NCBI GenBank assembly: GCA_028873595.1
Contig: JAPPOV010000033.1
Coordinates: 109,165-173,164 of the forward strand
DNA: 64,000 nucleotides
From: Gemmatimonadota bacterium
Lineage (GTDB): Bacteria; Gemmatimonadota; Gemmatimonadetes; Longimicrobiales; Gaopeijiaceae
Reading direction: 5' to 3'
The translations under genes and the position numbers were made by a program. Below are positions 44,522 to 53,588 of this stretch, in pieces (the stretch's first letter is position 1; the number at the start of each line of letters is the position of its first letter). The notes beneath the pieces were generated by a model. That model did not search any database, was not told the DNA's origin, and was given only the letters and a program-made list of their open reading frames with translations.

Positions 44522-45328
44522 TCAGTAGGTATACGTCACTCCGGTTCGCAAACGGGTGTCGAGCGCGGCAAGGCCGTCGGGGGGTCGACTGTCGTATCGC
44601 AGGTCGAAGCTGACGGTCAGCGCCAGGGTTTCCGTCACAGAGGCCGACAGACGAAGGTTTTCGAGAGCGCGAAAGTCGCCAAAGTCAGTCACCGCCGGCT
44701 GGACATAGGTCGTCGACGTGATGACGAGTGCGTTTGTCGGTACCAACCGGAGCGTGAGGAAGTTGCTCCATCGGACCTCGAGGGTCCGCTTCGCATGCAC
44801 GGCCGTGTCCGGGAGGGCCAGGCGCTCATACTCGATAATCCCTGACGACCCCATGCCGAACTGCCCCCACGCTCCCTGAGCGAACGCCGTACGGACGCCT
44901 CCTCCCGTCACTGAACGGAAGGCGAGGCGTTGCGCCCGATCGTAATTCAGCTGCCCGAACCACTCCGGTTCGACATACGGGGATATGGCGGTGAACGACC
45001 TTCGGTAGTGCAGGAGTCCGTTCGACGCGAAGCGACTCCGGTCCAGGAAGCCGAGCCCTCCATTCCCGACGATCAGGCGAGTCTGTGTGGGGGTCACGTC
45101 ATACACGCGGCCTCTGAAGTCCAACGCGACGAAGTCGACGTTTCCTGTTTGGATCGAGAAGTCCCCGCCCACGGACCCGGACCGGCCGAGCGGGAGGCTG
45201 TCCGTACGAAGAACCTCGACATTGACCTGCGCCGAAACGGTCGCCGTTCCAAAGCCGGGAAGCAGGGGGAGGACCGCGCTGAGAATCAGGATGTTGACAC
45301 GGCCGAACTGTGGACGCGAAGCACGCAA
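44522..45328 (-). CDS. DUF481-family outer-membrane protein
   Basis: 268-aa exported protein starting at TTG 45328. The signal peptide (about residues 10-34) ends TVSAQ. The rest consists of regular beta-strands ending in a terminal aromatic strand (TGVTYTY), with DFSIQTGNVDFVALDFRGRVY and YDRAQRLAFRSVTGGGVR, as in DUF481/YdiY salt-induced outer-membrane proteins. The function of this family is unknown. It is divergent from the DUF5916 gene at 45478 across 149 bases, and the two may share regulation. Confidence 0.8.
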   Translation of the reverse strand: MRASRPQFGRVNILILSAVLPLLPGFGTATVSAQVNVEVLRTDSLPLGRSGSVGGDFSIQTGNVDFVALDFRGRVYDVTPTQTRLIVGNGGLGFLDRSRFASNGLLHYRRSFTAISPYVEPEWFGQLNYDRAQRLAFRSVTGGGVRTAFAQGAWGQFGMGSSGIIEYERLALPDTAVHAKRTLEVRWSNFLTLRLVPTNALVITSTTYVQPAVTDFGDFRALENLRLSASVTETLALTVSFDLRYDSRPPDGLAALDTRLRTGVTYTY

Positions 45329-45477
45329 TGGACCGGACGGTGATGGAGGTCAGGACCTCATACGGTAACATCAACGCTATCGGTCGCTGGATTGTCTGAA
45401 AGAGGAATACATGGCTCCGGGTTCTGCCGAGCCTCCCTTGACCTGAAGACGCCGATGGCGTCGAGACAAGCCTCCGT

Positions 45478-47772
45478 ATGCTCGTTTGCTCCGGTCGCGC
45501 GGCCGTCCTCTTCACTGGCTCGCGCTCGCTTTCCTTCGATCGTATCTCGTCTCGACTCTGTGTCATTGCGGGGTTGCTGGTCGGTGTCGCAGCATCTCCG
45601 ATTGCAGCGCAGCAGGCCGAAACGGACTCGGCGCCGGTCGCCGCGGCGCAGCGCACCGAGAGCCAGCCAGTAATCGATGGGCGCCCCGACGAGGCGACCT
45701 GGCAGGCTGCGTCTGCGATGACGGGCTTCATTCAGCGTGAGCCCAACGATGGAGCCCTCGCATCCGAGCGGACCGAGGTCCGTGTTCTCTACGATTCGGA
45801 TGCGATCTATGTGGGCGTATGGGCGTACGATTCGCGGGCGGATCAGATCGTCCCGGGTGAGGCGATTCGCGACTTCGAGGTGACGGACGCCGACGCGGTC
45901 ATCATGGTGTTCGATACGTTCAAGGACGAGCAGAACGGGTTCGTCTTCGGGACGACCCCGGCGGGGATCGAATACGACGGTCAGGTCGCGTCCGGAGGCT
46001 CCGGCGGCGGCTTCTTCCTCGGGGGGGGCTCGAACAGTTCTCGTCGCTTTCAGGCGGGAGCTGGCGGAGGCTTCAACAAGAATTGGGATGGTAGCTGGGA
46101 AGTCGCAGCGACTCAGGACGCCGAGGGCTGGTACGCCGAATTCCGGATCCCGTTCAACACGCTTCGGTACGGCTCCGACGTCGATCAGTGGGGCTTCAAC
46201 ATCTCCCGTCGGGTGCGGCGACTGAACGAAGAGGTCTTCTGGTCGTCGGTCCCTCGAGAGTTCAATCTCTATCGGCTGGACTTCGCGGGGTCTCTTGCCG
46301 GCCTCGAGCCTCCGGTACGTCGCGCGGTGACTGTGACGCCGTACGTGCTCGGCTCGACGGCCAGGGACTACGCCGGAGGCGAGCTGCAGTGGAATGAAGA
46401 AGGCAATGTCGGCGGCGAGGCCAAGGCCCAGATCACGCAGGGGCTGACGCTTGACGTGACGGTGAACACCGACTTCGCGCAGGTCGAGGTCGACGATGCG
46501 CAGGTCAACCTCACGCGCTTCCCACTCCTCTTCCCGGAGAAACGCCCGTTCTTCCTGGAGAACGCTGGATTCTTCACCGTGGGTGGAGGTGGGGTGGATC
46601 TCTTCTTCAGCAGAAGAATCGGGATTGACGCCGGAGCTCCTGTACCGATCAAGGGTGGAGGTCGACTGTCGGGACGTGCCGCCGGACTGAACGTCGGTCT
46701 GCTCCACATCCAGACGGATGGATTGCTTGCCGGGAGCGAGCGGAGCTCGTGGTCGGTTGCGCGTGTGGCGAAGGAACTACCGAGCCGGTCTCGCATCGGC
46801 GGAATCTTCACCGATCGCCGAAGCGATCTTTCGGGTGACGACAACCAAGTCTACGCGGTGGACGCCCAGGTAGGCCTGGGTGACCAGGTGACCCTTTCCT
46901 CGTACTTCGCTCGCTCGGAAACGGCGGATGCGCCTGCGGGTGAGGCGTTTGATGTCACGGGTGGAGTGACGACCCGAAGCTTCCGCGGGAATGCAACGAT
47001 CCAGCAGGTCGATCAGAACTTCGACGCTCAGATCGGGTTCGTACCTCGGAGAGGTCACCGGTATTACCAGCTATTCGGGATGTATTACATCCGGCCGACC
47101 TCGATCTTCCGCGAACTCCGCCCGCACATCTCGTACTTCACGTACCGCAATCGAGCGGATGTAGCGCCTGAGGGCTTCGAAATTTCCTCGCGATGGCACA
47201 TCGACAACCACTGGCAGTGGGACTCTGGCATGGAGCTCCATACTGGAGCGAACTACGTCACCGAGGGTCTCTACGAACCGTTCGCGATTCCGGGCGTTGA
47301 CGTTACGGTGCCGGCGGATGTGTACCGCGGGTGGGAAGCCCAGATGGTCTTCTTCACGGACCAGTCCCGGGCATTCTCCTTCAATTCACGAGCGAACTGG
47401 GGTGCATTTCTGTCCGGAAACAAGCGAACGACGGGGGGAGACATCACGTACCGCTATGGTGATCGTTCCAGCCTCACGGCGGCCGTGGCGTACAACGATG
47501 TACAACTGCCTCAGGGTGATTTCACCACGACTCTCGGGAGCGTGAAGATCGGCTACTTCTTCACGCCTAGGATCTACATGCAGGGGCTCGTCCAGTACTC
47601 CACACAGGTCGACCGGTGGTCTACGAATCTGCGCTTCGGGTGGTTGAATACCGCTGGGACCGGGTTGTTCATCGTCTATAACGACGTCCAGGGCTTCGAC
47701 ACGCTTCAGGGACCGCAGGGGCGCTCGCTCTTCATCAAGTTCACACGCCAATTCAACGTGTCGGGGTTCTAG
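45478..47772 (+). CDS. DUF5916 outer-membrane protein with CBM9-like N-terminus
   Basis: 764-aa paralogue of the protein at 8435-10753. The signal peptide ends near PIAAQQ. The CBM9-like part is marked by PVIDGRPDEATWQAA and VIMVFDTFKDEQNGFVF. It is interrupted by a Gly/Ser-rich loop (about residues 176-205) at a site different from that in the paralogue. The DUF5916 core has NTDFAQVEVDDAQVNLTRF and FPEKRPFFLENAGFF, and a barrel-like C-terminus ends in Phe. The ATG at 45478 opens the signal peptide. The function is unknown. Outer-membrane uptake or display is inferred from the fold. Confidence 0.88.
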   Translation: MLVCSGRAAVLFTGSRSLSFDRISSRLCVIAGLLVGVAASPIAAQQAETDSAPVAAAQRTESQPVIDGRPDEATWQAASAMTGFIQREPNDGALASERTEVRVLYDSDAIYVGVWAYDSRADQIVPGEAIRDFEVTDADAVIMVFDTFKDEQNGFVFGTTPAGIEYDGQVASGGSGGGFFLGGGSNSSRRFQAGAGGGFNKNWDGSWEVAATQDAEGWYAEFRIPFNTLRYGSDVDQWGFNISRRVRRLNEEVFWSSVPREFNLYRLDFAGSLAGLEPPVRRAVTVTPYVLGSTARDYAGGELQWNEEGNVGGEAKAQITQGLTLDVTVNTDFAQVEVDDAQVNLTRFPLLFPEKRPFFLENAGFFTVGGGGVDLFFSRRIGIDAGAPVPIKGGGRLSGRAAGLNVGLLHIQTDGLLAGSERSSWSVARVAKELPSRSRIGGIFTDRRSDLSGDDNQVYAVDAQVGLGDQVTLSSYFARSETADAPAGEAFDVTGGVTTRSFRGNATIQQVDQNFDAQIGFVPRRGHRYYQLFGMYYIRPTSIFRELRPHISYFTYRNRADVAPEGFEISSRWHIDNHWQWDSGMELHTGANYVTEGLYEPFAIPGVDVTVPADVYRGWEAQMVFFTDQSRAFSFNSRANWGAFLSGNKRTTGGDITYRYGDRSSLTAAVAYNDVQLPQGDFTTTLGSVKIGYFFTPRIYMQGLVQYSTQVDRWSTNLRFGWLNTAGTGLFIVYNDVQGFDTLQGPQGRSLFIKFTRQFNVSGF

Positions 47773-47826
47773 GGCCGTCGATATGACGTCGTCCGCTGCC
47801 CGGGGTCACCCGATCCGCGGGGAACT

Positions 47827-47843
47827 CCCCTGAACAGCAGGGG
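47827..47843 (+). terminator. Short hairpin after the DUF5916 gene
   Basis: CCCCTG and CAGGGG pair with a five-base loop about 55 bases after the stop. The stem is short and there is no T-run, so the call is weak. Confidence 0.35.
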
Positions 47844-47850
47844 TCGAACC

Positions 47851-47877
47851 GTGTTGACCGCGCGTGCGCGCCAACAC
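47851..47877. promoter_or_regulatory. Inverted repeat upstream of the metal-uptake operon
   Basis: GTGTTG and CAACAC flank 15 bases, giving a 27-base dyad that ends 48 bases before the first gene of the unit. Its size and place fit a dimeric repressor site such as a Fur/Zur-type box, but the sequence does not match a classic box. A hairpin terminator of the preceding gene is the alternative. Confidence 0.3.
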
Positions 47878-47925
47878 TAGCGTAGCACGACAGATATGTA
47901 GTCAAGTGACCCGATCCTTCCGACC

Positions 47926-48282
47926 ATGAGCCGAAACCGAGATCGATGGGACGTGCGCCGCGCGGCTGTCCTGCTGCTCGCGGTCGCGCAGCTCTTGGGG
48001 CCCATAGGGCTCCAGGTCGTGGATGCCGTGCTCGAGGGTCACGAGTTCGACACGCCGCTGCACGTCGAGGGCGAAGGTCGCGAGGCCTGCGGGGGCGGTC
48101 ACACGCATCTGGTGTGTCAGACCGCTCGATCGATGAGCACGGGTCTGCTGGCCACGGACGTTGCGCGCACGCTCGTGCTCTTTGTTCCGGAGTTCGTCGA
48201 GGACGAGGACCCGGATCGGTCGATCGGCCGGAGCGCAGACGGGTCGGGGGCTCTGGGCTCGAGAGCGCCGCCTCTCTCCTGA
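47926..48282 (+). CDS. Small exported protein with a Cys/His cluster, first gene of a TonB-receptor operon
   Basis: 118-aa protein with an N-terminal hydrophobic segment (about residues 13-33). A cluster CGGGHTHLVCQTARS follows near residue 55, and the tail is Asp- and Gly-rich. Proteins of this plan, a membrane-anchored short region with HxH flanked by cysteines, often precede metal-type TonB receptors and recall DUF2946-like proteins, though I cannot assign it firmly. It lies 166 bases upstream of the receptor on the same strand. A metal-sensing or handling role is an inference. Confidence 0.6.
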   Translation: MSRNRDRWDVRRAAVLLLAVAQLLGPIGLQVVDAVLEGHEFDTPLHVEGEGREACGGGHTHLVCQTARSMSTGLLATDVARTLVLFVPEFVEDEDPDRSIGRSADGSGALGSRAPPLS

Positions 48283-48448
48283 TTACGTCGGAGTCTCCGA
48301 CGTGAATTCATCCGAACGCTGACCGCCCTTCTGGGCAACTCGGCGCCCCTCGACCGGACGTCTCGACCGCTTACGCGGTGGACCGCAGTGTCTCGAGTGG
48401 CTCCCTGACCCGTTCCGAGGCGGTGGGCGACATCTCCAGCACACCACC

Positions 48449-50674
48449 ATGTCCGCACTCCCTTCACAGGTCACGATTCGCGCCATCGCCTGTCTATTGG
48501 CGTTCGCGCTCGCGCCACTCACCTCCGCTGGCCAGGAGCGTCCGGGGGGGATCGAGGGAATCGTGCGTGCCAGGGAGAGCGGTGAGCCGCTCGCCGGTGC
48601 CCGTGTCACGGTCATAGGCACCGGTCGTTTCGCGATCACCCATGGCGACGGCTCGTTCCGTCTCCAGGTCCCGGATGGCGAGTACACGCTTCGCGTCGAA
48701 CGCCTCGGGTACGCGCCAATCGAGATGACTTCGACTGTGCCGACCGATAACCCTCTCGTCGTAATCGAGCTGGAGGAATCGGCGCTTGAGCTGGAAGGGA
48801 TCGTTGTCACAGGCGCCCTCTCCGAGCGCGGTGCGGACGAGGCGTTGCGTCCGGTCAGTGTTGTCAGTGCCAACGAGTTGCAGCGGCGACTCCAGCCGAC
48901 GGTGGCCTCCACCCTGGGCTCCGAGCCGGGGTTGGCCGTCACGAGCATGGGACCCGCGACGGCGCGTCCGGTGATTCGGGGGATGAGCGGCGACCGGATC
49001 CTGGTTCTGGAGGACGGAGTCCGCGTGGTCGACGTCTCGAACGCCGGGCCGGATCATGCCACGTCTCTCGATCCCATGTCTGCCAGGCGGATCGAGGTGG
49101 TCCGTGGACCCGGGGCGATTCTCTACGGTAGCAACGCGATCGGTGGCGTCATCAACGTCATCCGGGACGAAGTTCCGACGTCGGTGCCGCACCACGCGAC
49201 GGGCTCGATGACCGTGCAGGGCCGGTCGGTGACGTCCGGTGCAGGGGGGTCTGCTTCGGTGCTGGTCCCTCTTTCTCAACGGATTCCGGTTCGCTTCGAG
49301 GCCTCCCGTCGATCGTCGGGGGATCTCGCGACCCCCGTGGGCGATCTTGGGAACACGGGCATCGATGTGTGGTCGCTTGGCGCGGGGACGTCGTGGGTCG
49401 GTGAGGCGGGGCACGTCGGTGTGGCCGGCCTCGTACACCTCAATGACCACGGTATCCCCGGGGGCTTCGTCGGCGGTCACGTCGAGGGTGTCGCGATTGA
49501 GTCGGACCGCGTCTCCGTCAAAGCCGAGGGTGAGCACCGCCCCACCGAAGGTCTTTTTTCGACGCTCTCCGGCAACGCTACGTATTCGTACTTCGAGCAC
49601 CTCGAGATCGAGCCGCCCGACATTCTCGGGACCCGCTACGAGAGACAGACGATCGCGTCCGACCTTCTCGCACGGCATCGGGCCATCGGCCCCTTCTCCG
49701 CCGGCGCAGTCGGTGCACGAGCGTCGTGGGAGGCATTCGAGTTCGGTGGGAGCCTGTTCACGCCCAACACCGACCGGATCAGCATGGGTGTGTTCGCCTA
49801 CGAGGAAATCGACCTCGACCCGATCCGCCTCGAGGCCGGTCTCCGCTACGACTGGACGCAGACGAGTCCGGCCGAAGAGGATCCGGATTCCGACATCGGT
49901 CATGTGCGTACGCGATCCTTCGGCTCGATATCCGGCTCGTTCGGTGCTCTCTACAACGCGCCGAGTGGGGTCACCCTTGGCGCGAGCGTCTCTCGTGCAT
50001 TCCGGACACCCGACGTGAACGAGCTCTTCTCGGAGGGCCCTCACCTCGCGGCCTATGCCTTCGAGGTCGGCAATCCTTCGCTCGAGGAGGAGGTCGGCAC
50101 CGGGTTCGACGTCTTCGTTCGATTCCACAATGACCGGGTGCACGCCGAGCTGACGGGCTTCACCAACCTGGTGAACGGATACGTGTTCGGCGAAGAAACG
50201 GGCGAGCTCAGCCGTGTTCAGCTCCCGATCTATCAGTTCTACGGGGAGGATGCTCGCTTCCTGGGATTCGAGGCTGCCCTCGACTGGGTCGTCTCGGGCC
50301 CGTTCAAGATCGAGGGCACGGCGTCTTCGGTGCGGGGCGAGATCAGGGGGACCGGGGAGCCGCTTCCACTCATTCCGCCGCTCCAGGCTCGCTTCACACT
50401 CGCCTACGAACCGGCGGACTGGTTTGTTCGCGCCGAATCACACGCAGCCTCCGCTCAGGAGCGTGTTGGCGAGTTCGAGACCGCGACCGATGGCTACACG
50501 CGCTTCGATCTTTCGGCTGGTGTGAGCCGCACGATCGGGGGGCGCCTGAACATCCTGACCCTGGGACTCGAGAACGTCACGAATCAGGAATATCGCAACC
50601 ACCTCTCCCGGGTGAAGGAAATCATGCCCGAGGCCGGGAGGGGCGTCACGCTCACATATCGCGTTGTGTTCTAA
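48449..50674 (+). CDS. TonB-dependent receptor, ZnuD-like, with N-terminal carboxypeptidase-regulatory domain
   Basis: 741-aa outer-membrane receptor. The signal peptide ends near TSAGQ. A CarboxypepD_reg-like domain covers about residues 34-112 (IEGIVRARESGEPLAGARVTV), then a plug domain (LEGIVVTG, RPVIRGMSGDRILVLEDGVRV, EVVRGPGAILYGSNAIGGVINV). The 22-strand barrel ends in TYRVVF. The segments FRTPDVNELFSEGPHLAAYAFEVGNPSLEEE and RNHLSRVKEIMPEAGRG resemble those of ZnuD-type zinc receptors. The substrate is therefore probably zinc or another transition metal, inferred from similarity and from the His-rich lipoprotein that follows. No TonB/ExbBD genes are nearby. Confidence 0.88.
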   Translation: MSALPSQVTIRAIACLLAFALAPLTSAGQERPGGIEGIVRARESGEPLAGARVTVIGTGRFAITHGDGSFRLQVPDGEYTLRVERLGYAPIEMTSTVPTDNPLVVIELEESALELEGIVVTGALSERGADEALRPVSVVSANELQRRLQPTVASTLGSEPGLAVTSMGPATARPVIRGMSGDRILVLEDGVRVVDVSNAGPDHATSLDPMSARRIEVVRGPGAILYGSNAIGGVINVIRDEVPTSVPHHATGSMTVQGRSVTSGAGGSASVLVPLSQRIPVRFEASRRSSGDLATPVGDLGNTGIDVWSLGAGTSWVGEAGHVGVAGLVHLNDHGIPGGFVGGHVEGVAIESDRVSVKAEGEHRPTEGLFSTLSGNATYSYFEHLEIEPPDILGTRYERQTIASDLLARHRAIGPFSAGAVGARASWEAFEFGGSLFTPNTDRISMGVFAYEEIDLDPIRLEAGLRYDWTQTSPAEEDPDSDIGHVRTRSFGSISGSFGALYNAPSGVTLGASVSRAFRTPDVNELFSEGPHLAAYAFEVGNPSLEEEVGTGFDVFVRFHNDRVHAELTGFTNLVNGYVFGEETGELSRVQLPIYQFYGEDARFLGFEAALDWVVSGPFKIEGTASSVRGEIRGTGEPLPLIPPLQARFTLAYEPADWFVRAESHAASAQERVGEFETATDGYTRFDLSAGVSRTIGGRLNILTLGLENVTNQEYRNHLSRVKEIMPEAGRGVTLTYRVVF

Positions 50675-50724
50675 CGCCGGCTTGGGACACTCGCACTTTC
50701 CTTTGAATGCCGGCATAAGGGAAA

Positions 50725-51204
50725 ATGAAGATGAAGGTTTGGAAGAATCGCGCGCAGCTGATCACTGTGACTCTGCTCCTGCCGCTTGCCTTAGCTGCAT
50801 GCGGCGACGATCCCACCGGTATTGATGATGACCATGGTGAAGAGGTCGAAGGGGTACAGATCTGGTTGAGTGGGGCGATGATAGCCTCATACGACGGAGA
50901 TACCGGTGCGTGGACTGGCGAACTGGAGGTTGATGTTGGTACAGAGACCGCCCACATGGATGTCAGATTTGTGGATCACGATGGGGTAGCGGTGACTCTC
51001 GATTCCGACATGTACTTGGAGGTCGAAGTCGAAGATGAAAGTATCGCCGAGTTCGAGCAGGACACGCCGGGAGAGTTCGGTGGCCACCTGCATGGCGTTG
51101 CCGTCGGTGAGACGGATGTCGTCTTTAAGTTGATGCATGGGTCCGTGGGTTCCGGCCATGCGGACTTCGTGACGGCTGCGGTTCACGCTCACGTCGAGCA
51201 GTAG
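50725..51204 (+). CDS. His- and Asp/Glu-rich lipoprotein downstream of the TonB receptor
   Basis: 159-aa lipoprotein. The lipobox LAAC gives Cys26. The mature part of 134 residues is acidic and contains nine His, for example IDDDHGEE, RFVDHDG, GGHLHGV and the end AVHAHVEQ. It is probably beta-sandwich-like. A metal-binding role that feeds or buffers the receptor's substrate is inferred from composition and place. The local base composition is lower in GC than the neighbours, especially at the 5' end. It begins 50 bases after the receptor stop and ends before a strong hairpin, so it closes the unit. Confidence 0.75.
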   Translation: MKMKVWKNRAQLITVTLLLPLALAACGDDPTGIDDDHGEEVEGVQIWLSGAMIASYDGDTGAWTGELEVDVGTETAHMDVRFVDHDGVAVTLDSDMYLEVEVEDESIAEFEQDTPGEFGGHLHGVAVGETDVVFKLMHGSVGSGHADFVTAAVHAHVEQ

Positions 51205-51216
51205 GACGCGAGGGTC

Positions 51217-51253
51217 AGCCTTCCGGACCGCTCATTGGAGCGGTTCGGGGGCT
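51217..51253 (+). terminator. Terminator after the metal-uptake unit
   Basis: CCGGACCGCTC and GAGCGGTTCGG form an 11-base stem with one G-T pair and a four-base loop. AGCC/GGCT extends it beyond a two-base mismatch, and a T-rich stretch (TGTTCTTTTC) follows shortly. Confidence 0.75.
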
Positions 51254-51322
51254 GGCCTCCTGTTCTTTTCGTCTAAATCAGGGTCTCGGCCTCGGTCGGG
51301 AGCCCCTCTGCGTCGATCCCTA

Positions 51323-52306
51323 CTACCGGTAGGGGTCGCCCGTGGACAAGAATCGCTCCACGTAGTTCGCGACTCCCTCTTCGACCGGGGCGAACGGCTT
51401 CGTGTACCCGGCCTCACGCAGCTTCGTCATGTCGGCCTGCGTGAAGTACTGGTACGTGTCCCGGATCTCGGGCGGTGTATCTACCCAGTGCACGTCCATC
51501 ACCTGGCCGACTGCTAGATAGAGCGCGCCCATGAGTTCGAGCCACCTCTGCGCACGACCGGTGCCGAGGTTGTAGATGCCGCTCGCGGGCTGCTGTTCGC
51601 GCACCCAGACCATCACGTCGACGCAGTCTTTCACATAGATGAAGTCACGCATCTGACCACCGTCCTCGTAGTCGGGATGGTGAGAGCGGAAGAGCGTGAC
51701 CTTGCGGCCGGCGGCAGCCTCCGGGTACGCCTTGGTGACGACGCTACGCATGTCGTCTTTGTGATACTCGTTCGGGCCGTACACGTTAAAAAACTTCAGC
51801 CCCACCCATGTCGGAGGAGTAGAACCACCGTCCTCCACTTCACGGGCAACCCATCGATCAAACGCGAGCTTGCTCCACCCGTACGCGCTGAGCGGCCGTA
51901 GCACCGCCAGTGATGCACGGTCGTCCGCGTCGACGAACCCCCCCTGGCCATCCCCGTACGTCGCTGCCGAGGACGCGTAAACCAGCGGGACCTCGTGCTC
52001 TGCGCACCATCGCCAGATCCGCTGGGAGAGCCGGAGGTTCGACTCGACGATGAGGTCTGCGTCGGTCTCGGTCGTCGCCGAGATCGCGCCCATGTGGTAC
52101 ACGAAGGAGACGTCTCCTCCGCGCCGGGCGAGGAAGTCGTCGAGCTGGCAGGGGTCGACAAGTTCGTCGATCTCATGCTTCGCGATGTTCCGCCACTTGT
52201 CGCTGATCCCGAGCGCGTCACAGATCGACACGCGCTCATCCTGTTCGGACAGCGCGCCCACGAGGTTCGACCCTATGAAGCCGGCACCGCCGGTGACAAG
52301 GATCAT
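51323..52306 (-). CDS. hldD: ADP-L-glycero-D-manno-heptose 6-epimerase
   Basis: 327-aa cytoplasmic short-chain dehydrogenase-type epimerase that makes the heptose precursor of lipopolysaccharide core. The NAD(P) motif ILVTGGAGFIGSN opens the protein. The catalytic Ser and Tyr-Lys are in YASSAATYG and YGWSKLAFD. The HldD-specific blocks are LKFFNVYGPNEYHKDDMRS and FRSHHPDYEDGGQMRDFIYVKD. The ATG at 52306 gives the family start, and the extension to 52420 is antisense filler. It follows the VOC lipoprotein gene by 25 bases. The gene supports the presence of LPS with heptose. Confidence 0.95.
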   Translation of the reverse strand: MILVTGGAGFIGSNLVGALSEQDERVSICDALGISDKWRNIAKHEIDELVDPCQLDDFLARRGGDVSFVYHMGAISATTETDADLIVESNLRLSQRIWRWCAEHEVPLVYASSAATYGDGQGGFVDADDRASLAVLRPLSAYGWSKLAFDRWVAREVEDGGSTPPTWVGLKFFNVYGPNEYHKDDMRSVVTKAYPEAAAGRKVTLFRSHHPDYEDGGQMRDFIYVKDCVDVMVWVREQQPASGIYNLGTGRAQRWLELMGALYLAVGQVMDVHWVDTPPEIRDTYQYFTQADMTKLREAGYTKPFAPVEEGVANYVERFLSTGDPYR

Positions 52307-52331
52307 GGTTGAAGATCGTGCAACGTGGGGA

Positions 52332-53288
52332 TCATCGAATGATGTCGATGATCCGTTCGTTGCCCGCGCGGTCCAGGAAATTGTCCCACTCGAGGAAGTA
52401 TCCGGTCGGGTCGTAACCAACGAAGGTCTCTACGAGGTCCGACTCCATCCCGATCGAATCGGAACGAAGCTCCACACCCAACGCCCTGGCGTGTGCCATC
52501 CATGCACGCACGTCTTCCGTCATGAAGGAGACGGTCACCGCATTTTCCTCGGTCGACGAATGCATGCCGCGTGCACCATCGACGAGTCCAATGTACCCGG
52601 TCGGCGAGGCCTGGTAGATCTTCGCCCAGCCTTGATCGACGAGCAGCTCTTCAGCGAGGAGCGCCTCGTAGAAGCGTTCGTTGGGTGCGAGGTCGTCGTA
52701 GTAGAGCCATAGGACGGTCGCCGAGATACCGAGGTCGGCGGGACGCTGATTCGTCGTCGTCGGCTCGATTACCGCGAGCCGGGGGCTCAGGTCTACGTTC
52801 TCCTCATGTTCGTTGAACCACTCGAATTCGAGGAGATATCCCTCCGGGTCGACTGCAACGAACCCGTCGTGGGCGCTGCCTTCGCGGATGGTCAATTCGC
52901 TGCGAAGCGGAACCTCGTGCGTCTCCAGATGGGCGAACCACGCCTCGAGGTCCCGGGTCACGATTGCGAGTGCTACGCTCTTCGGCTCGTCGGCCGAGTG
53001 CATCCCGTGCTCTACATCGACGAGGGTGAGGAACGATCGGGGTGCCACGTGCATGATCTTTGCGAACCCATAGTCCGCAGCGGTCTCGAACCCGAGGACA
53101 TCACGATAGAACGCCCAGGCGGCGTCCAGGTCCTCGTAGTAGTAGAACGCGTTGAGCGCGTCGATGGGCGTGAGTACGAGTGCGGTGTCATCCGTGGCAC
53201 CGTCCGTGTCTGCGTCCTCCGCGGGTGCGCATGCGCCCAACCCGACGACAGCGCACAGGGCAAGCGTACGACCAAGACATGTTCTCAT
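52332..53288 (-). CDS. Lipoprotein with two VOC (glyoxalase-fold) domains
   Basis: 318-aa exported protein with a lipobox GLGAC. It contains two vicinal-oxygen-chelate halves. The first is about residues 45-160 (NAFYYYEDLDAAWAFYRDVLGFE, GYLLEFEWFN). The second is about residues 195-310 (LWLYYDDLAPNERFYEALLAEE, GYFLEWDNF). Glu and His of the usual metal site are partly present (LLEFEWF, FLEWDNF). VOC proteins are commonly cytoplasmic, so a lipid-anchored one is uncommon. Two adjacent ATGs occur, and GGAGG lies six bases before 53288, which decides the start. It probably forms a transcript with hldD. Confidence 0.8.
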   Translation of the reverse strand: MRTCLGRTLALCAVVGLGACAPAEDADTDGATDDTALVLTPIDALNAFYYYEDLDAAWAFYRDVLGFETAADYGFAKIMHVAPRSFLTLVDVEHGMHSADEPKSVALAIVTRDLEAWFAHLETHEVPLRSELTIREGSAHDGFVAVDPEGYLLEFEWFNEHEENVDLSPRLAVIEPTTTNQRPADLGISATVLWLYYDDLAPNERFYEALLAEELLVDQGWAKIYQASPTGYIGLVDGARGMHSSTEENAVTVSFMTEDVRAWMAHARALGVELRSDSIGMESDLVETFVGYDPTGYFLEWDNFLDRAGNERIIDIIR

Positions 53289-53506
53289 CATGAGCCTCCC
53301 CGGCAGATTCGTTGAGCGACCTACCATACCCGCGTGCGGACGATCGACAAGGTGTCGGTCCCGACGGGGTCGCTGCCAATCGACCTCCTGCTCGGGCGAA
53401 AAGCGAGGTCGGGAGTCGAAATCGAGCGGAAGGCGAGCGGTCGGAGGGTAGGGCGTCGCGCGGCAGGAGTCAGTCCTGGCGGTCGTCCATCGGATCCTGG
53501 GCAGGG

Positions 53507-53540
53507 AAAGGGTCCGGCACCGATCGGCACCGGACCCTTT
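53507..53540. terminator. Bidirectional intrinsic-type terminator
   Basis: AAAGGGTCCGG and CCGGACCCTTT form an 11-base stem, with a two-base mismatch and CC/GG closing a GATC loop. The A and T ends give a T-run on both strands. It lies 48 bases after the stop of the leftward LVIVD gene. Confidence 0.8.
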
Positions 53541-53588
53541 ACCGTGTCACCGTGACCGTCCCGTTGCCGGGTACGGTCGCCGGATCGG

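Noticed and set aside
45358..46707. Reverse open frame of 449 codons over the DUF5916 gene
   Set aside because: It mirrors the coding strand of the DUF5916 gene and has no family marks.
48494..50143. Reverse open frame of 549 codons over the TonB receptor gene
   Set aside because: It is antisense to a receptor with complete plug and barrel motifs.
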